Origin: Shimia_B sp038527375
Lineage (GTDB): Bacteria > Pseudomonadota > Alphaproteobacteria > Rhodobacterales > Rhodobacteraceae
DNA length: 20,622 nucleotides
Assembly: GCA_038527375.1 (NCBI GenBank)
Contig: JBCBFU010000053.1
Location: 1-20,622 of the forward strand
Reading direction: 5' to 3'
The notes below the pieces were generated by a model that searched no databases, was not told where the DNA came from, and saw only the letters and a list, made by a program, of their open reading frames with translations. This document shows, in pieces, positions 15,424-20,622 of the stretch. How positions within the stretch are numbered: the first letter of the stretch is position 1; the number at the start of each line of letters is the position of its first letter. The position numbers were made by a program, and so were the translations under genes.

Positions 15424-16160
15424 CGCGCGCGGGACAGGGCCGCGATGAGCGGGGCGACCAGCCGGTTGGCCCAGGCCACTTGTTGATCGGGCGCCTCGAT
15501 CAGGTCATTGCGCAGTTCGATCAGCGTGTTGAGGCGGCCATGCTGCAAAGCGTGCCGGTCGATGGCGTCGCCGGGCAGGTGGCCGTCATAGGGTTCGTTG
15601 TCGCCGACGGTTAGCGACGGGTCAGCCGCAAGTTCAGCGATGAAAGGATCCGACAGGCGGCGGTCATGGGCCGACAGGATGCCGATATGCCACGGCCGTG
15701 GCAGACGACCGCGAAGCTGGGGCGTAAAGGAATGGACGGACACGATCACAGGGTCCGCGCGGGACGCGGCGAGATCGGCCAATGCGGTGTGGTAGGGGCG
15801 GTGGCACGCGTCCAGTCGGCGTTCGCGTTCAGCCGCATCCGCGTGGCGGTTGGCGGGGATGATCGTGCCGTCATAGAGCTTCATCAGCAGCGTTGGGTCG
15901 TCTTCGCCCCGGTTGGGGTCGATCACGAGGCGCGAGAAGTCGGACCAGATGACCGGGCTGTCCAGCGCATCCGCCAACGCACGGGCCACGCCAAGCGCCC
16001 CGATATCGTAGGCGATGTGGCGGTTCATGTCGCCCGCAGGCAGGCCCAGATCGCCGCCGCCTACGGATGTTGGCACGCGGTTCGTGGCGTGATCGCAGGT
16101 GATCAGCCACGGTCCTGGGCGGTCTGCGCCGTCGATGTGGAAGGGGGCATCTTGTGTCAC
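15420..16160 (-). CDS. N-formylglutamate amidohydrolase family protein
   Basis: A 246-residue hydrolase of the N-formylglutamate amidohydrolase (HutG-type) family, which splits N-formyl-L-glutamate to glutamate and formate in histidine breakdown. Conserved blocks are TCDHATNRVP (21-30), NRHIAYDIGA (46-55), FSRLVIDPNRGEDDP (75-89), SVHSFTP (141-147) and IELRNDLI (214-221). The histidines and aspartates in these blocks are the likely metal ligands. The frame starts at GTG 16160; no in-frame ATG gives the complete first motif. No hut gene is nearby, so the substrate may be a related N-acylated amino acid. It forms a coupled pair with the M90 peptidase gene and is divergent from pyk. Confidence 0.88.
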   Translation of the reverse strand: MTQDAPFHIDGADRPGPWLITCDHATNRVPTSVGGGDLGLPAGDMNRHIAYDIGALGVARALADALDSPVIWSDFSRLVIDPNRGEDDPTLLMKLYDGTIIPANRHADAAERERRLDACHRPYHTALADLAASRADPVIVSVHSFTPQLRGRLPRPWHIGILSAHDRRLSDPFIAELAADPSLTVGDNEPYDGHLPGDAIDRHALQHGRLNTLIELRNDLIEAPDQQVAWANRLVAPLIAALSRAR

Positions 16161-16178
16161 CCAAGCGTGATAGGCGAG

Positions 16179-16207
16179 TTGTAGGCAAATGGGAATTGGG
16201 TCATAAG
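16179..16207 (+). promoter_or_regulatory. Candidate pyk promoter
   Basis: TTGTAG (16179-16184) and TCATAA/CATAAG (16201-16207) are separated by 16-17 bases, an acceptable sigma-70-type spacing. The predicted start point would fall just before or within the dyad at 16219-16232, which fits a repressor that blocks transcription. Confidence 0.4.
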
Positions 16208-16218
16208 GCCCGTGAGCG

Positions 16219-16232
16219 GGTTAGCGGTAACA
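16219..16232. promoter_or_regulatory. LacI-family-type operator before pyk
   Basis: The core GTTA-g-CG-g-TAAC (16220-16231) is a dyad with the central CG typical of LacI-family operators. In Rhodobacter sphaeroides the LacI-family regulator CceR controls central carbon genes including pyk, so CceR is the best guess for the cognate factor. The site is 43-56 bases before the pyk start. Confidence 0.5.
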
Positions 16233-16274
16233 TTTAGGCCGCCAATCCAGTCCGCACGAAGAAGGAAATCCGCA

Positions 16275-17720
16275 ATGAGACGCCTGCGCAACGTCAAGAT
16301 CGTCGCCACACTCGGCCCTGCCTCCAGCGACTACGAGATGATCCGCAAGCTGCATGAGACGGGCGCGGATGTGTTCCGCCTGAACATGAGCCACGGGTCG
16401 CACGAGGAGATCGCGGAGCGCCACGCGATCATCCGCAAGGTCGAGGCCGATCTGAAGAGCCCGATTGCAATCCTGGCCGACCTTCAGGGTCCGAAACTGC
16501 GGGTGGGCGTGTTCAAGAACGGCTCGGAAGAGTTGGAGGTCGGGGCCAAGTTCCGCATGGATCTGGACGCGGCGGAGGGTGATGCGACGCGCGTCCAACT
16601 GCCCCACAAGGAGATTTTCCAAGCGCTTGAGGCCGGCAAGACGCTGTTGGTCAATGACGGCAAGATCCGGTTGAAGGTGCTGGCTTGCGGGTCGGACTTT
16701 GCCGATTGCGAGGTCGTCGCGGGCGGCACGATTTCCAACCGCAAGGGCGTGAACGTGCCCGACGTCGTGCTGCCCTTGCGCGCCCTGTCCGAAAAGGACC
16801 GTGCCGATCTGGAGTTTGTGTGCCAGTTGGGCGTGGACTGGCTGGCCCTGTCGTTCGTGCAGCGACCCGAGGATGTGTACGAGGCACGCGCGCTGGCCAA
16901 TGGGCGGGCAAAGGTTCTGTCCAAGATCGAAAAGCCCGCCGCGGTCGAGGCCTTTGACGAAATCCTCAAAGTGTCGGACGGGATCATGGTCGCGCGCGGC
17001 GATCTGGGGGTGGAGTTGCCGGTGCAGAACGTGCCGCCGATCCAGAAGCGTCTGGTGCGGAAGTGCCGGACCGTGGCCAAGCCCGTGATCGTGGCCACCC
17101 AGATGCTCGAAAGCATGATTGAAAGCCCCATGCCCACGCGCGCGGAAGTGTCCGATGTGGCAACCGCAATCTACGAGGGCGCGGACGCCATCATGTTGAG
17201 CGCGGAGTCCGCGGCGGGTGATTTCCCGATCGAAGCCGTGCGCACGATGAACAACGTGGCCGAGGAGGTCGAGGCAGATCCCACCTATGCCGAGATCATG
17301 GCGGCCTCGCGCACGGTCAATCGCGACTCCATCGCAGACGGGATCACCGTGGCGGCCCGTGAGATCGCGGAAGCGACCGAGATCAAAGCGATCTGCTGTT
17401 TCACGCAATCGGGCACCACGGCATCACTGGCGGCGCGTGAACGCCCCATGGTGCCGATCATCGCGCTGACGAGCCAGATTGGCACCTCGCGCGAGTTGTG
17501 CCTGACATGGGGCACGAACTGCGTTTTGACCGGTGAGGTGGAGCGGTTTAAGATGGCGGTGGTCGCAGCTGCGCGCGCCGCGCGTGACGGTGGTTTCGCG
17601 ACCGAGGACGATCAGATCGTGGTGACCGCCGGTGTGCCGTTCAATCAGGCCGGGACCACGAATATCTTGCGGGTTGCCCCCTGTGCGGAGCGGTTGATTT
17701 TCGCCGCCGATCAGGAATAG
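16275..17720 (+). CDS. pyk: Pyruvate kinase
   Basis: A 481-residue cytoplasmic enzyme that converts phosphoenolpyruvate and ADP to pyruvate and ATP, the last step of glycolysis. It shows NMSHG (37-41), ADLQGPKLR (68-76), the catalytic lysine K217 and metal ligand E219 in SKIEKP, the second metal ligand D243 in VARGDLG, and the long signature ATQMLESM to SAESAAGD (274-315). The C-terminal domain that usually holds the allosteric site is complete. I start at the ATG 16275, which follows GAAGGAAA by 6 bases and gives the usual MRRLRNVKIVATLGP-type beginning; the frame extends 21 codons upstream without a good ribosome site and would run over the operator. Confidence 0.98.
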   Translation: MRRLRNVKIVATLGPASSDYEMIRKLHETGADVFRLNMSHGSHEEIAERHAIIRKVEADLKSPIAILADLQGPKLRVGVFKNGSEELEVGAKFRMDLDAAEGDATRVQLPHKEIFQALEAGKTLLVNDGKIRLKVLACGSDFADCEVVAGGTISNRKGVNVPDVVLPLRALSEKDRADLEFVCQLGVDWLALSFVQRPEDVYEARALANGRAKVLSKIEKPAAVEAFDEILKVSDGIMVARGDLGVELPVQNVPPIQKRLVRKCRTVAKPVIVATQMLESMIESPMPTRAEVSDVATAIYEGADAIMLSAESAAGDFPIEAVRTMNNVAEEVEADPTYAEIMAASRTVNRDSIADGITVAAREIAEATEIKAICCFTQSGTTASLAARERPMVPIIALTSQIGTSRELCLTWGTNCVLTGEVERFKMAVVAAARAARDGGFATEDDQIVVTAGVPFNQAGTTNILRVAPCAERLIFAADQE

Positions 17721-17747
17721 GCGCGGCCCCGACGGAAGGGGCCACGC
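17721..17747 (+). promoter_or_regulatory. Hairpin covering the ribosome site of the first small membrane gene
   Basis: GCGCGGCCCC (17721-17730) pairs with GGGGCCACGC (17738-17747) with one C-A mismatch and a 7-base loop. It starts directly after the pyk stop codon. Its loop and right arm contain GGAAGGGG, the only Shine-Dalgarno candidate for the gene at 17749. It could hold down translation of that gene or mark the 3' end of pyk mRNA; there is no T-run. Confidence 0.45.
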
Positions 17748-17748
17748 G

Positions 17749-17979
17749 ATGTTTCAGGATCCAGACGTTTGGATGGCTATCGGCCTTGTGCTGGGGGTTT
17801 TGTGTATCCCTGCGCTGATGTCGTCTTGGGCCAATGGAGAGCCGCCGCGCGCCACCGCCATCGCGGTATTGGTTGCGGGCGGCATGATCGCTTATGCGCT
17901 GATGAACCAGCCCGGCGGGTACGAGCTGGCCGACATCCCGGACGTCTTTGCCCGCGTGATTGAACGGTACACTCGCTAG
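17749..17979 (+). CDS. Small membrane protein, first of a tandem pair
   Basis: A 76-residue protein of unknown function. It has two hydrophobic segments, at about 7-26 and 36-53, with a short polar turn between them (NGEPPR, 29-34), and an amphipathic C-terminus after a PGGY motif (55-58). It is predicted to be an inner-membrane hairpin. It is clearly paralogous to the following gene: aligned without gaps, 34 of 76 residues are identical by hand count. The best-conserved blocks are DPDxWxxIGLV near the start and PGGY. It begins 28 bases after pyk and its ribosome site lies inside a hairpin. I do not recognise a named family. Confidence 0.8.
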   Translation: MFQDPDVWMAIGLVLGVLCIPALMSSWANGEPPRATAIAVLVAGGMIAYALMNQPGGYELADIPDVFARVIERYTR

Positions 17980-18210
17980 ATGCAGGTTGATCCCGATCTG
18001 TGGTTGTTGATCGGTCTGGTGATTGCCGTGCTGTGCGTCCCGTCGATGATGTCCACATGGGCGCAATTGCGCACCCCGCGCACCAGTGCGGTCACAGCCT
18101 TGATTGCCATCGCCATGATCGGCGTCGCGGTCTGGCAGAAGCCCGGCGGTTATAGCTGGGCTACGCTGCCGGACACCTTGGTCGAAACAGTTGGGCGCTA
18201 TGTGAATTAG
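17980..18210 (+). CDS. Small membrane protein, second of a tandem pair
   Basis: A 76-residue paralogue of the preceding product, with the same two membrane segments (about 7-26 and 36-53), the same PGGY motif at 55-58 and a similar C-terminal amphipathic helix ending GRYVN. The ATG directly abuts the previous TAG with no intervening base and no clear Shine-Dalgarno sequence, so it is probably translated by coupling or re-initiation, which would keep the two products near equal amounts. Equal length and gapless similarity point to a tandem duplication followed by divergence. The two could form a heteromeric membrane complex; function is unknown. Confidence 0.8.
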   Translation: MQVDPDLWLLIGLVIAVLCVPSMMSTWAQLRTPRTSAVTALIAIAMIGVAVWQKPGGYSWATLPDTLVETVGRYVN

Positions 18211-18249
18211 GGGCGTCGCGGGCCGGGCCTGCTGGGCCCCAGAATCCTC

Positions 18250-18278
18250 TTGCGTGGTGTCGCGCTCCCCCCTATACG
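18250..18278 (+). promoter_or_regulatory. Promoter for rpmI-rplT
   Basis: TTGCGT (18250-18255) and TATACG (18273-18278) are separated by exactly 17 bases, a good sigma-70-type arrangement. Transcription would start near 18285, leaving a leader of about 65 bases before rpmI. Confidence 0.6.
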
Positions 18279-18349
18279 GCAGCTTCGTCAGCGCGGGTGG
18301 CCTGATGGCATTGCCTTCCCGCGTGTTCTTCGAACGATAGGAGATGAAA

Positions 18350-18550
18350 ATGCCTAAGATGAAGACCAAGTCTTCTGCCAAGAAGCGTTTCAAGGTCACC
18401 GCCACCGGTAAGGTGATGGCAGGCCAGGCAGGCAAGCGCCACGGCATGATCAAACGGACCCGCAAATTCATTCGCGACGCACGTGGCACCACCACGTTGA
18501 GCGCGCCGGATGCCAAAATCGTCAAGGGCTATATGCCCTACGACCGCTAA
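18350..18550 (+). CDS. rpmI: Large ribosomal subunit protein L35 (bL35)
   Basis: A 66-residue, very basic ribosomal protein that starts MPKMKTKSSAKKRFK, the family signature. It is part of the 50S subunit. An ATG two codons upstream (18344) is in frame, but it abuts the TAGGAG ribosome site; 18350 has a 6-base gap and gives the standard N-terminus. It is co-transcribed with rplT 12 bases downstream. infC, often next to rpmI in other bacteria, is not here; pyk and two small membrane genes lie upstream instead. Confidence 0.97.
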   Translation: MPKMKTKSSAKKRFKVTATGKVMAGQAGKRHGMIKRTRKFIRDARGTTTLSAPDAKIVKGYMPYDR

Positions 18551-18562
18551 GGAGGGTTTGAG

Positions 18563-18928
18563 ATGAGCCGCGTTAAAGGGGGCACCACCACCCACGCCCG
18601 CCACAAGAAGGTTATCAAGGCTGCCAAAGGTTACTACGGCCGCCGCAAGAACGTCTTTAAGACCGCCACGCAGGCCGTCGACAAGGCGAACCAATACGCC
18701 ACACGTGACCGCCACAACCGCAAGCGCCAGTTCCGCGCGCTGTGGATCCAGCGGATCAACGCCGCCTGCCGCAGCCACGATGCGACGCTGACCTACAGCC
18801 GTTTCATCAACGGTCTGAACAAGGCGGGCATCGAGGTTGACCGCAAGGTTCTGGCCGATCTGGCCGTGAACGAGCCCGACGCGTTCGGCGCAATCGTTGC
18901 CAAGGCACAGGACGCGCTGGCCGCCTAA
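18563..18928 (+). CDS. rplT: Large ribosomal subunit protein L20 (bL20)
   Basis: A 121-residue basic protein, an early 23S rRNA assembly protein of the 50S subunit. It begins MSRVKGGTTTHARHKK and contains AKGYYGRRKNVFKTA (26-40) and the RDRHNRKRQFRALWIQRINAA block (48-68), all typical of L20. AAGGAGGG lies just upstream. In enteric bacteria and Bacillus, L20 represses its own operon by binding the mRNA leader; no such structure could be identified with confidence here. A strong terminator follows, and pheS, a common next gene, does not appear in the window. Confidence 0.98.
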   Translation: MSRVKGGTTTHARHKKVIKAAKGYYGRRKNVFKTATQAVDKANQYATRDRHNRKRQFRALWIQRINAACRSHDATLTYSRFINGLNKAGIEVDRKVLADLAVNEPDAFGAIVAKAQDALAA

Positions 18929-18951
18929 GCGCCGCGTGTTTTGAAGGATTT

Positions 18952-18984
18952 AGGGCCGCTCCGGTTTGGGGCGGCCTTTTTTGC
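18952..18984 (+). terminator. Intrinsic terminator after rplT
   Basis: GGCCGCTCC (18954-18962) pairs with GGGGCGGCC (18968-18976), with one T-G wobble and a 5-base loop, and is followed by six T residues. It ends the rpmI-rplT operon and isolates the regulator gene downstream. Confidence 0.92.
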
Positions 18985-19004
18985 GTTTGCGCATGCCGCT
19001 TGGA

Positions 19005-19042
19005 GGTGGGCAGACCAACGATGACGCAATGTACTGCCCACC
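19005..19042. repeat. 9-bp inverted repeat at the ribosomal/accessory junction
   Basis: GGTGGGCAG (19005-19013) and CTGCCCACC (19034-19042) are exact complements with a 20-base spacer. It sits between the rplT terminator and the promoter of the XRE-ImmA gene, where G+C content begins to fall. It may be an operator or a trace of the boundary of acquired DNA. Confidence 0.45.
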
Positions 19043-19078
19043 ACATATGGCCCTTGAGAACTTATCCACATCCACATC

Positions 19079-19107
19079 TAGACAACATTCGTTGAATACG
19101 CTAAATT
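19079..19107 (+). promoter_or_regulatory. Promoter of the XRE-ImmA gene
   Basis: TAGACA (19079-19084; 5 of 6 to TTGACA) and TAAATT (19102-19107; 4 of 6 to TATAAT) are exactly 17 bases apart. The -10 element lies inside the left half of the dyad at 19101-19127. Confidence 0.6.
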
Positions 19108-19127
19108 AGCTCAAATGACTAATTTGG
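19101..19127. promoter_or_regulatory. Dyad operator over the XRE-ImmA promoter
   Basis: CTAAATTAG (19101-19109) and CTAATTTGG (19119-19127) are inverted copies matching at 8 of 9 positions, separated by 9 bases. The dyad covers the -10 element and the likely transcription start, directly before the GGAGG ribosome site. Its size and AT-rich half-sites fit a dimeric XRE repressor controlling its own gene. Confidence 0.6.
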
Positions 19128-19137
19128 AGGTTCGACG

Positions 19138-20169
19138 ATGATGGACTACGCCCTTACCGCACCTTTGAAGAAACCTTTGCATGAATTCCTGAGCAGAACG
19201 CTGGTGTCCAAGGGTTGGAGGCGGCTTGAGTTCGCCGACAGACTGGAGGTTGCCCCCTCCTACTTGTCTCAGATCGAAAATGGGCACGCCAATTTCCCTG
19301 AAAAGCTTCGCGACAGGGTCTCGGAGTTACTCAACCTGTCGGCAGACAAGCGTCAGGAATTTGAGGACTTGGTGCACCGCTCAAACCTAGCCCGTAAATA
19401 TGTGTCAGGTGAAGATACCACCAAGTCGCTGACCGCGCTGATTGAGGCGCACGGTGACGCGCTGTCTGAAGAACACAAGCGCGAGCTGTTCTTTCATGCC
19501 TTGCGGTTGTTGGAAGCCGACGGAGCATCCCTGCCGGGTGGGGTCGTGCAAGCACGTCGGAAGACCGGCGATGACGACGGTTCACCGCTTTCTCCAGAAG
19601 ACTTCATGGAGGCTGCGCTGAGCGGTGCGAGATTCAACACACGCTACGGAAAGCGGGGGGTGGTCGATATCACGCAAGCCTTGGAGTTGCACTGCAGCTG
19701 TAAGTCGGATTTGCAGACCGTCTTTGTGGAGCGCATGCCGCCCCAATACGGGAACTTTTACGCCTGCATCGAACAGCGTGCAGTTGGCGATTCAATCATT
19801 GTTGAAGAAGGACGCTATCGCAGTGCGGAGAATGGGAATTGGGACACCCGATTCGATCTTGCCCATGAATTGGGCCACCATCACCTGCATCGCGTGGATG
19901 ATCCCGAGACAGTTGTCGTCAGATCGCTTGCCTCCACCAAGGACCGTTTTGGCAACATGGTCATCCTTGAGGATGGCAAGATGGAGCAACAGGCCAATAC
20001 GTTCGCGATTGCGGCGCTGGTTCCGCTTCGGGAGCTTGTAGGCGGGATGTCGGATTTGGAGATTGCCAAGCGTTTCAAAGCGCCAGTCAAGGAGTTGGGG
20101 CAATTCCGCAGGTATGCGCGTACGCCGATACTTTCGGCGTGGTTTGCCCACATCGTTGAGGAAAAATAG
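19138..20169 (+). CDS. XRE-type HTH regulator fused to ImmA/IrrE metallopeptidase
   Basis: A 343-residue cytoplasmic regulator. An N-terminal Cro/CI-type helix-turn-helix (about 13-68, core FADRLEVAPSYLSQIENG) is joined by a helical linker to a C-terminal ImmA/IrrE (DUF955, COG2856) domain. The zinc motif HELGH is at 243-247 within a His-rich HELGHHHLHR stretch, and the third ligand is E283 in KMEQQANTFA. The family includes IrrE, which cleaves the repressor DdrO, and ImmA, which cleaves ImmR; here both functions are on one chain, suggesting self-cleavage or cleavage of a partner. The ATG at 19138 follows TTTGGAGG by 7 bases; a second ATG is adjacent. Codon use is more AT-rich than in neighbouring genes, which suggests transfer. 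Confidence 0.92.
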   Translation: MMDYALTAPLKKPLHEFLSRTLVSKGWRRLEFADRLEVAPSYLSQIENGHANFPEKLRDRVSELLNLSADKRQEFEDLVHRSNLARKYVSGEDTTKSLTALIEAHGDALSEEHKRELFFHALRLLEADGASLPGGVVQARRKTGDDDGSPLSPEDFMEAALSGARFNTRYGKRGVVDITQALELHCSCKSDLQTVFVERMPPQYGNFYACIEQRAVGDSIIVEEGRYRSAENGNWDTRFDLAHELGHHHLHRVDDPETVVVRSLASTKDRFGNMVILEDGKMEQQANTFAIAALVPLRELVGGMSDLEIAKRFKAPVKELGQFRRYARTPILSAWFAHIVEEK

Positions 20170-20173
20170 TTAC

Positions 20174-20189
20174 AAGGAAGGGGGTGATC
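20174..20189 (+). promoter_or_regulatory. Near-perfect Shine-Dalgarno sequence for the tiny gene
   Basis: AAGGGGGTGATC (20178-20189) differs by one base from AAGGAGGTGATC, the full complement of a 16S rRNA 3' end. It begins 8 bases after the XRE-ImmA stop codon. The GTG at 20184 lies inside it, while the in-frame TTG at 20193 sits 8 bases after the G-run, so the ribosome site favours TTG 20193 as the real start. Confidence 0.6.
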
Positions 20190-20273
20190 AATTTGTGGAA
20201 ACGATTTCTGGACCCACAATGGCTGGCTGTGTCGCTCGCAGCGGCAACGCTCATTGTTGCGTTCCTGAAATAG
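20184..20273 (+). CDS. Putative tiny single-pass membrane peptide
   Basis: A 29-codon frame from GTG 20184, or 26 codons from TTG 20193, starting 14 bases after the XRE-ImmA stop. The peptide has an aromatic and basic N-terminal part, WKRFLDPQW (5-13), then an uninterrupted hydrophobic stretch of 15 residues (14-28) rich in A, V and L, and a final lysine. This is the pattern of small single-pass membrane peptides. It is preceded by a very strong Shine-Dalgarno sequence and followed within 5 bases by a stem-loop, both unlikely by chance together. It is too short for ordinary gene finders. Function is unknown: a toxic or signalling membrane peptide controlled by the upstream protease-regulator is one possibility. 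Confidence 0.55.
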   Translation: MINLWKRFLDPQWLAVSLAAATLIVAFLK

Positions 20274-20622
20274 AGAAGGGCCTTGTCAGTTGCACCTGAC
20301 GAGACCCTCCGTATCGGTTTGGAATTGGTACCCCTCCGATACTTCATCATACTGAAAGCGGGGGGCGACGGCAACTCACATCGGCCCCCGCACACGTGTT
20401 TGGATGTGACTGCGTCCCTAAGCAACGCGATCCTATGACGGCAAACGGGTGACTAACCGCACATGAAGCTAGCCCTGAACACTGCGCCAGCTGCGCTGTT
20501 CTGTGTCCTTGGCAAGCTCTGGCGTAGGCTCGCCGAGTGACCGCTGCCCGCTGCGCTGCGGCGGACGCAAACGTTGCCAGACGCAATCATTTCGGCAAGG
20601 CTTTCCCTTGGGCGCCCCCCGC
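20274..20622. other. Gene-free, hairpin-rich tail of the window
   Basis: No convincing gene is seen in these 349 bases on either strand. The stretch holds the stem-loop at 20278-20307, a 7-bp inverted repeat GTATCGG/CCGATAC (20311-20317 and 20336-20342), an 11-position GC-rich stem (20358-20368 with 20381-20391, one mismatch), and the palindrome ACACGTGT (20392-20399). Weaker GC-rich hairpins lie at 20477-20501 and 20541-20564. No tRNA, insertion-sequence end or attachment repeat was found. It may be structured RNA, the control region of the next gene, or decayed DNA. Confidence 0.5.
20278..20307 (+). terminator. Stem-loop after the tiny membrane peptide gene
   Basis: GGGCCTTGTCAG (20278-20289) pairs with CTGACGAGACCC (20296-20307) over 12 positions, with one mismatch and one wobble, around a 6-base loop. 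It starts 5 bases after the peptide stop codon. The following sequence is not a pure T-run, so termination efficiency is uncertain. Confidence 0.5.

Noticed and set aside
18217..18240. GGGCC/GGCCC hairpin as a terminator after the small membrane pair
   Set aside because: The stem is only 5 bp, several alternative pairings exist in the G/C run, and no T-run follows.
20347..20586. 79-codon minus-strand frame in the gene-free tail
   Set aside because: Arg/Ala/Ser-rich translation without a hydrophobic core or family motif, no ribosome site, and it crosses GC-rich hairpins.

Overview
The window looks like chromosomal DNA of an alphaproteobacterium of the Rhodobacterales/Roseobacter group. The evidence is high G+C with strongly biased third positions, a TIGR02302-type DUF4175 protein next to lysA, an L-malyl-CoA/beta-methylmalyl-CoA lyase of the ethylmalonyl-CoA pathway, a DUF1244 protein, and a pyk/rpmI/rplT neighbourhood. 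I infer the taxon from gene content; no rRNA or tRNA gene is visible.

Layout. 49-5173 (minus strand): DUF4175 envelope protein, lysA, then mcl1, with a 14-bp perfect inverted repeat between lysA and mcl1. 5174-5416 is a divergent control region containing a CTGC-N3-GCAG site. 5417-8535 (plus): a D-amino-acid catabolic cluster, dgcN, dgcA and a D-amino-acid transaminase; five 11-bp GTACAY repeats lie between dgcN and dgcA. 8691-12585 (plus): a 1061-residue OmpA/BON-type protein with six internal repeats, then a membrane-anchored helix-hairpin-helix protein, closed by a clear terminator. 12670-16160 (minus): an RTX calcium-binding-repeat protein, DUF1244, an MtfA-like M90 metallopeptidase and an N-formylglutamate amidohydrolase. 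16275-18928 (plus): pyk with a LacI-type operator, two tandem paralogous 76-residue membrane proteins, then rpmI and rplT, closed by a strong terminator. 19005-20622: an accessory-looking segment with lower G+C.

How the genes work together. The transaminase can collect amino groups from several D-amino acids onto 2-oxoglutarate as D-glutamate. DgcN and DgcA would then turn D-glutamate into N-acetyl-L-glutamate, so the three genes read as one scavenging route. mcl1 and pyk are central carbon genes, and each has a candidate operator for a carbon-responsive regulator (PhaR-type and LacI/CceR-type).

The strongest candidate for an undescribed system is at the right end. A single-chain XRE-HTH/ImmA-IrrE metalloprotease regulator has a dyad operator over its own promoter. 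It is followed 14 nt later by a very small gene (26-29 residues) encoding a single-pass membrane peptide, preceded by a near-perfect Shine-Dalgarno sequence. A run of stem-loops follows. The pair resembles a protease-regulated toxic-peptide or stress module, but that function is inference.
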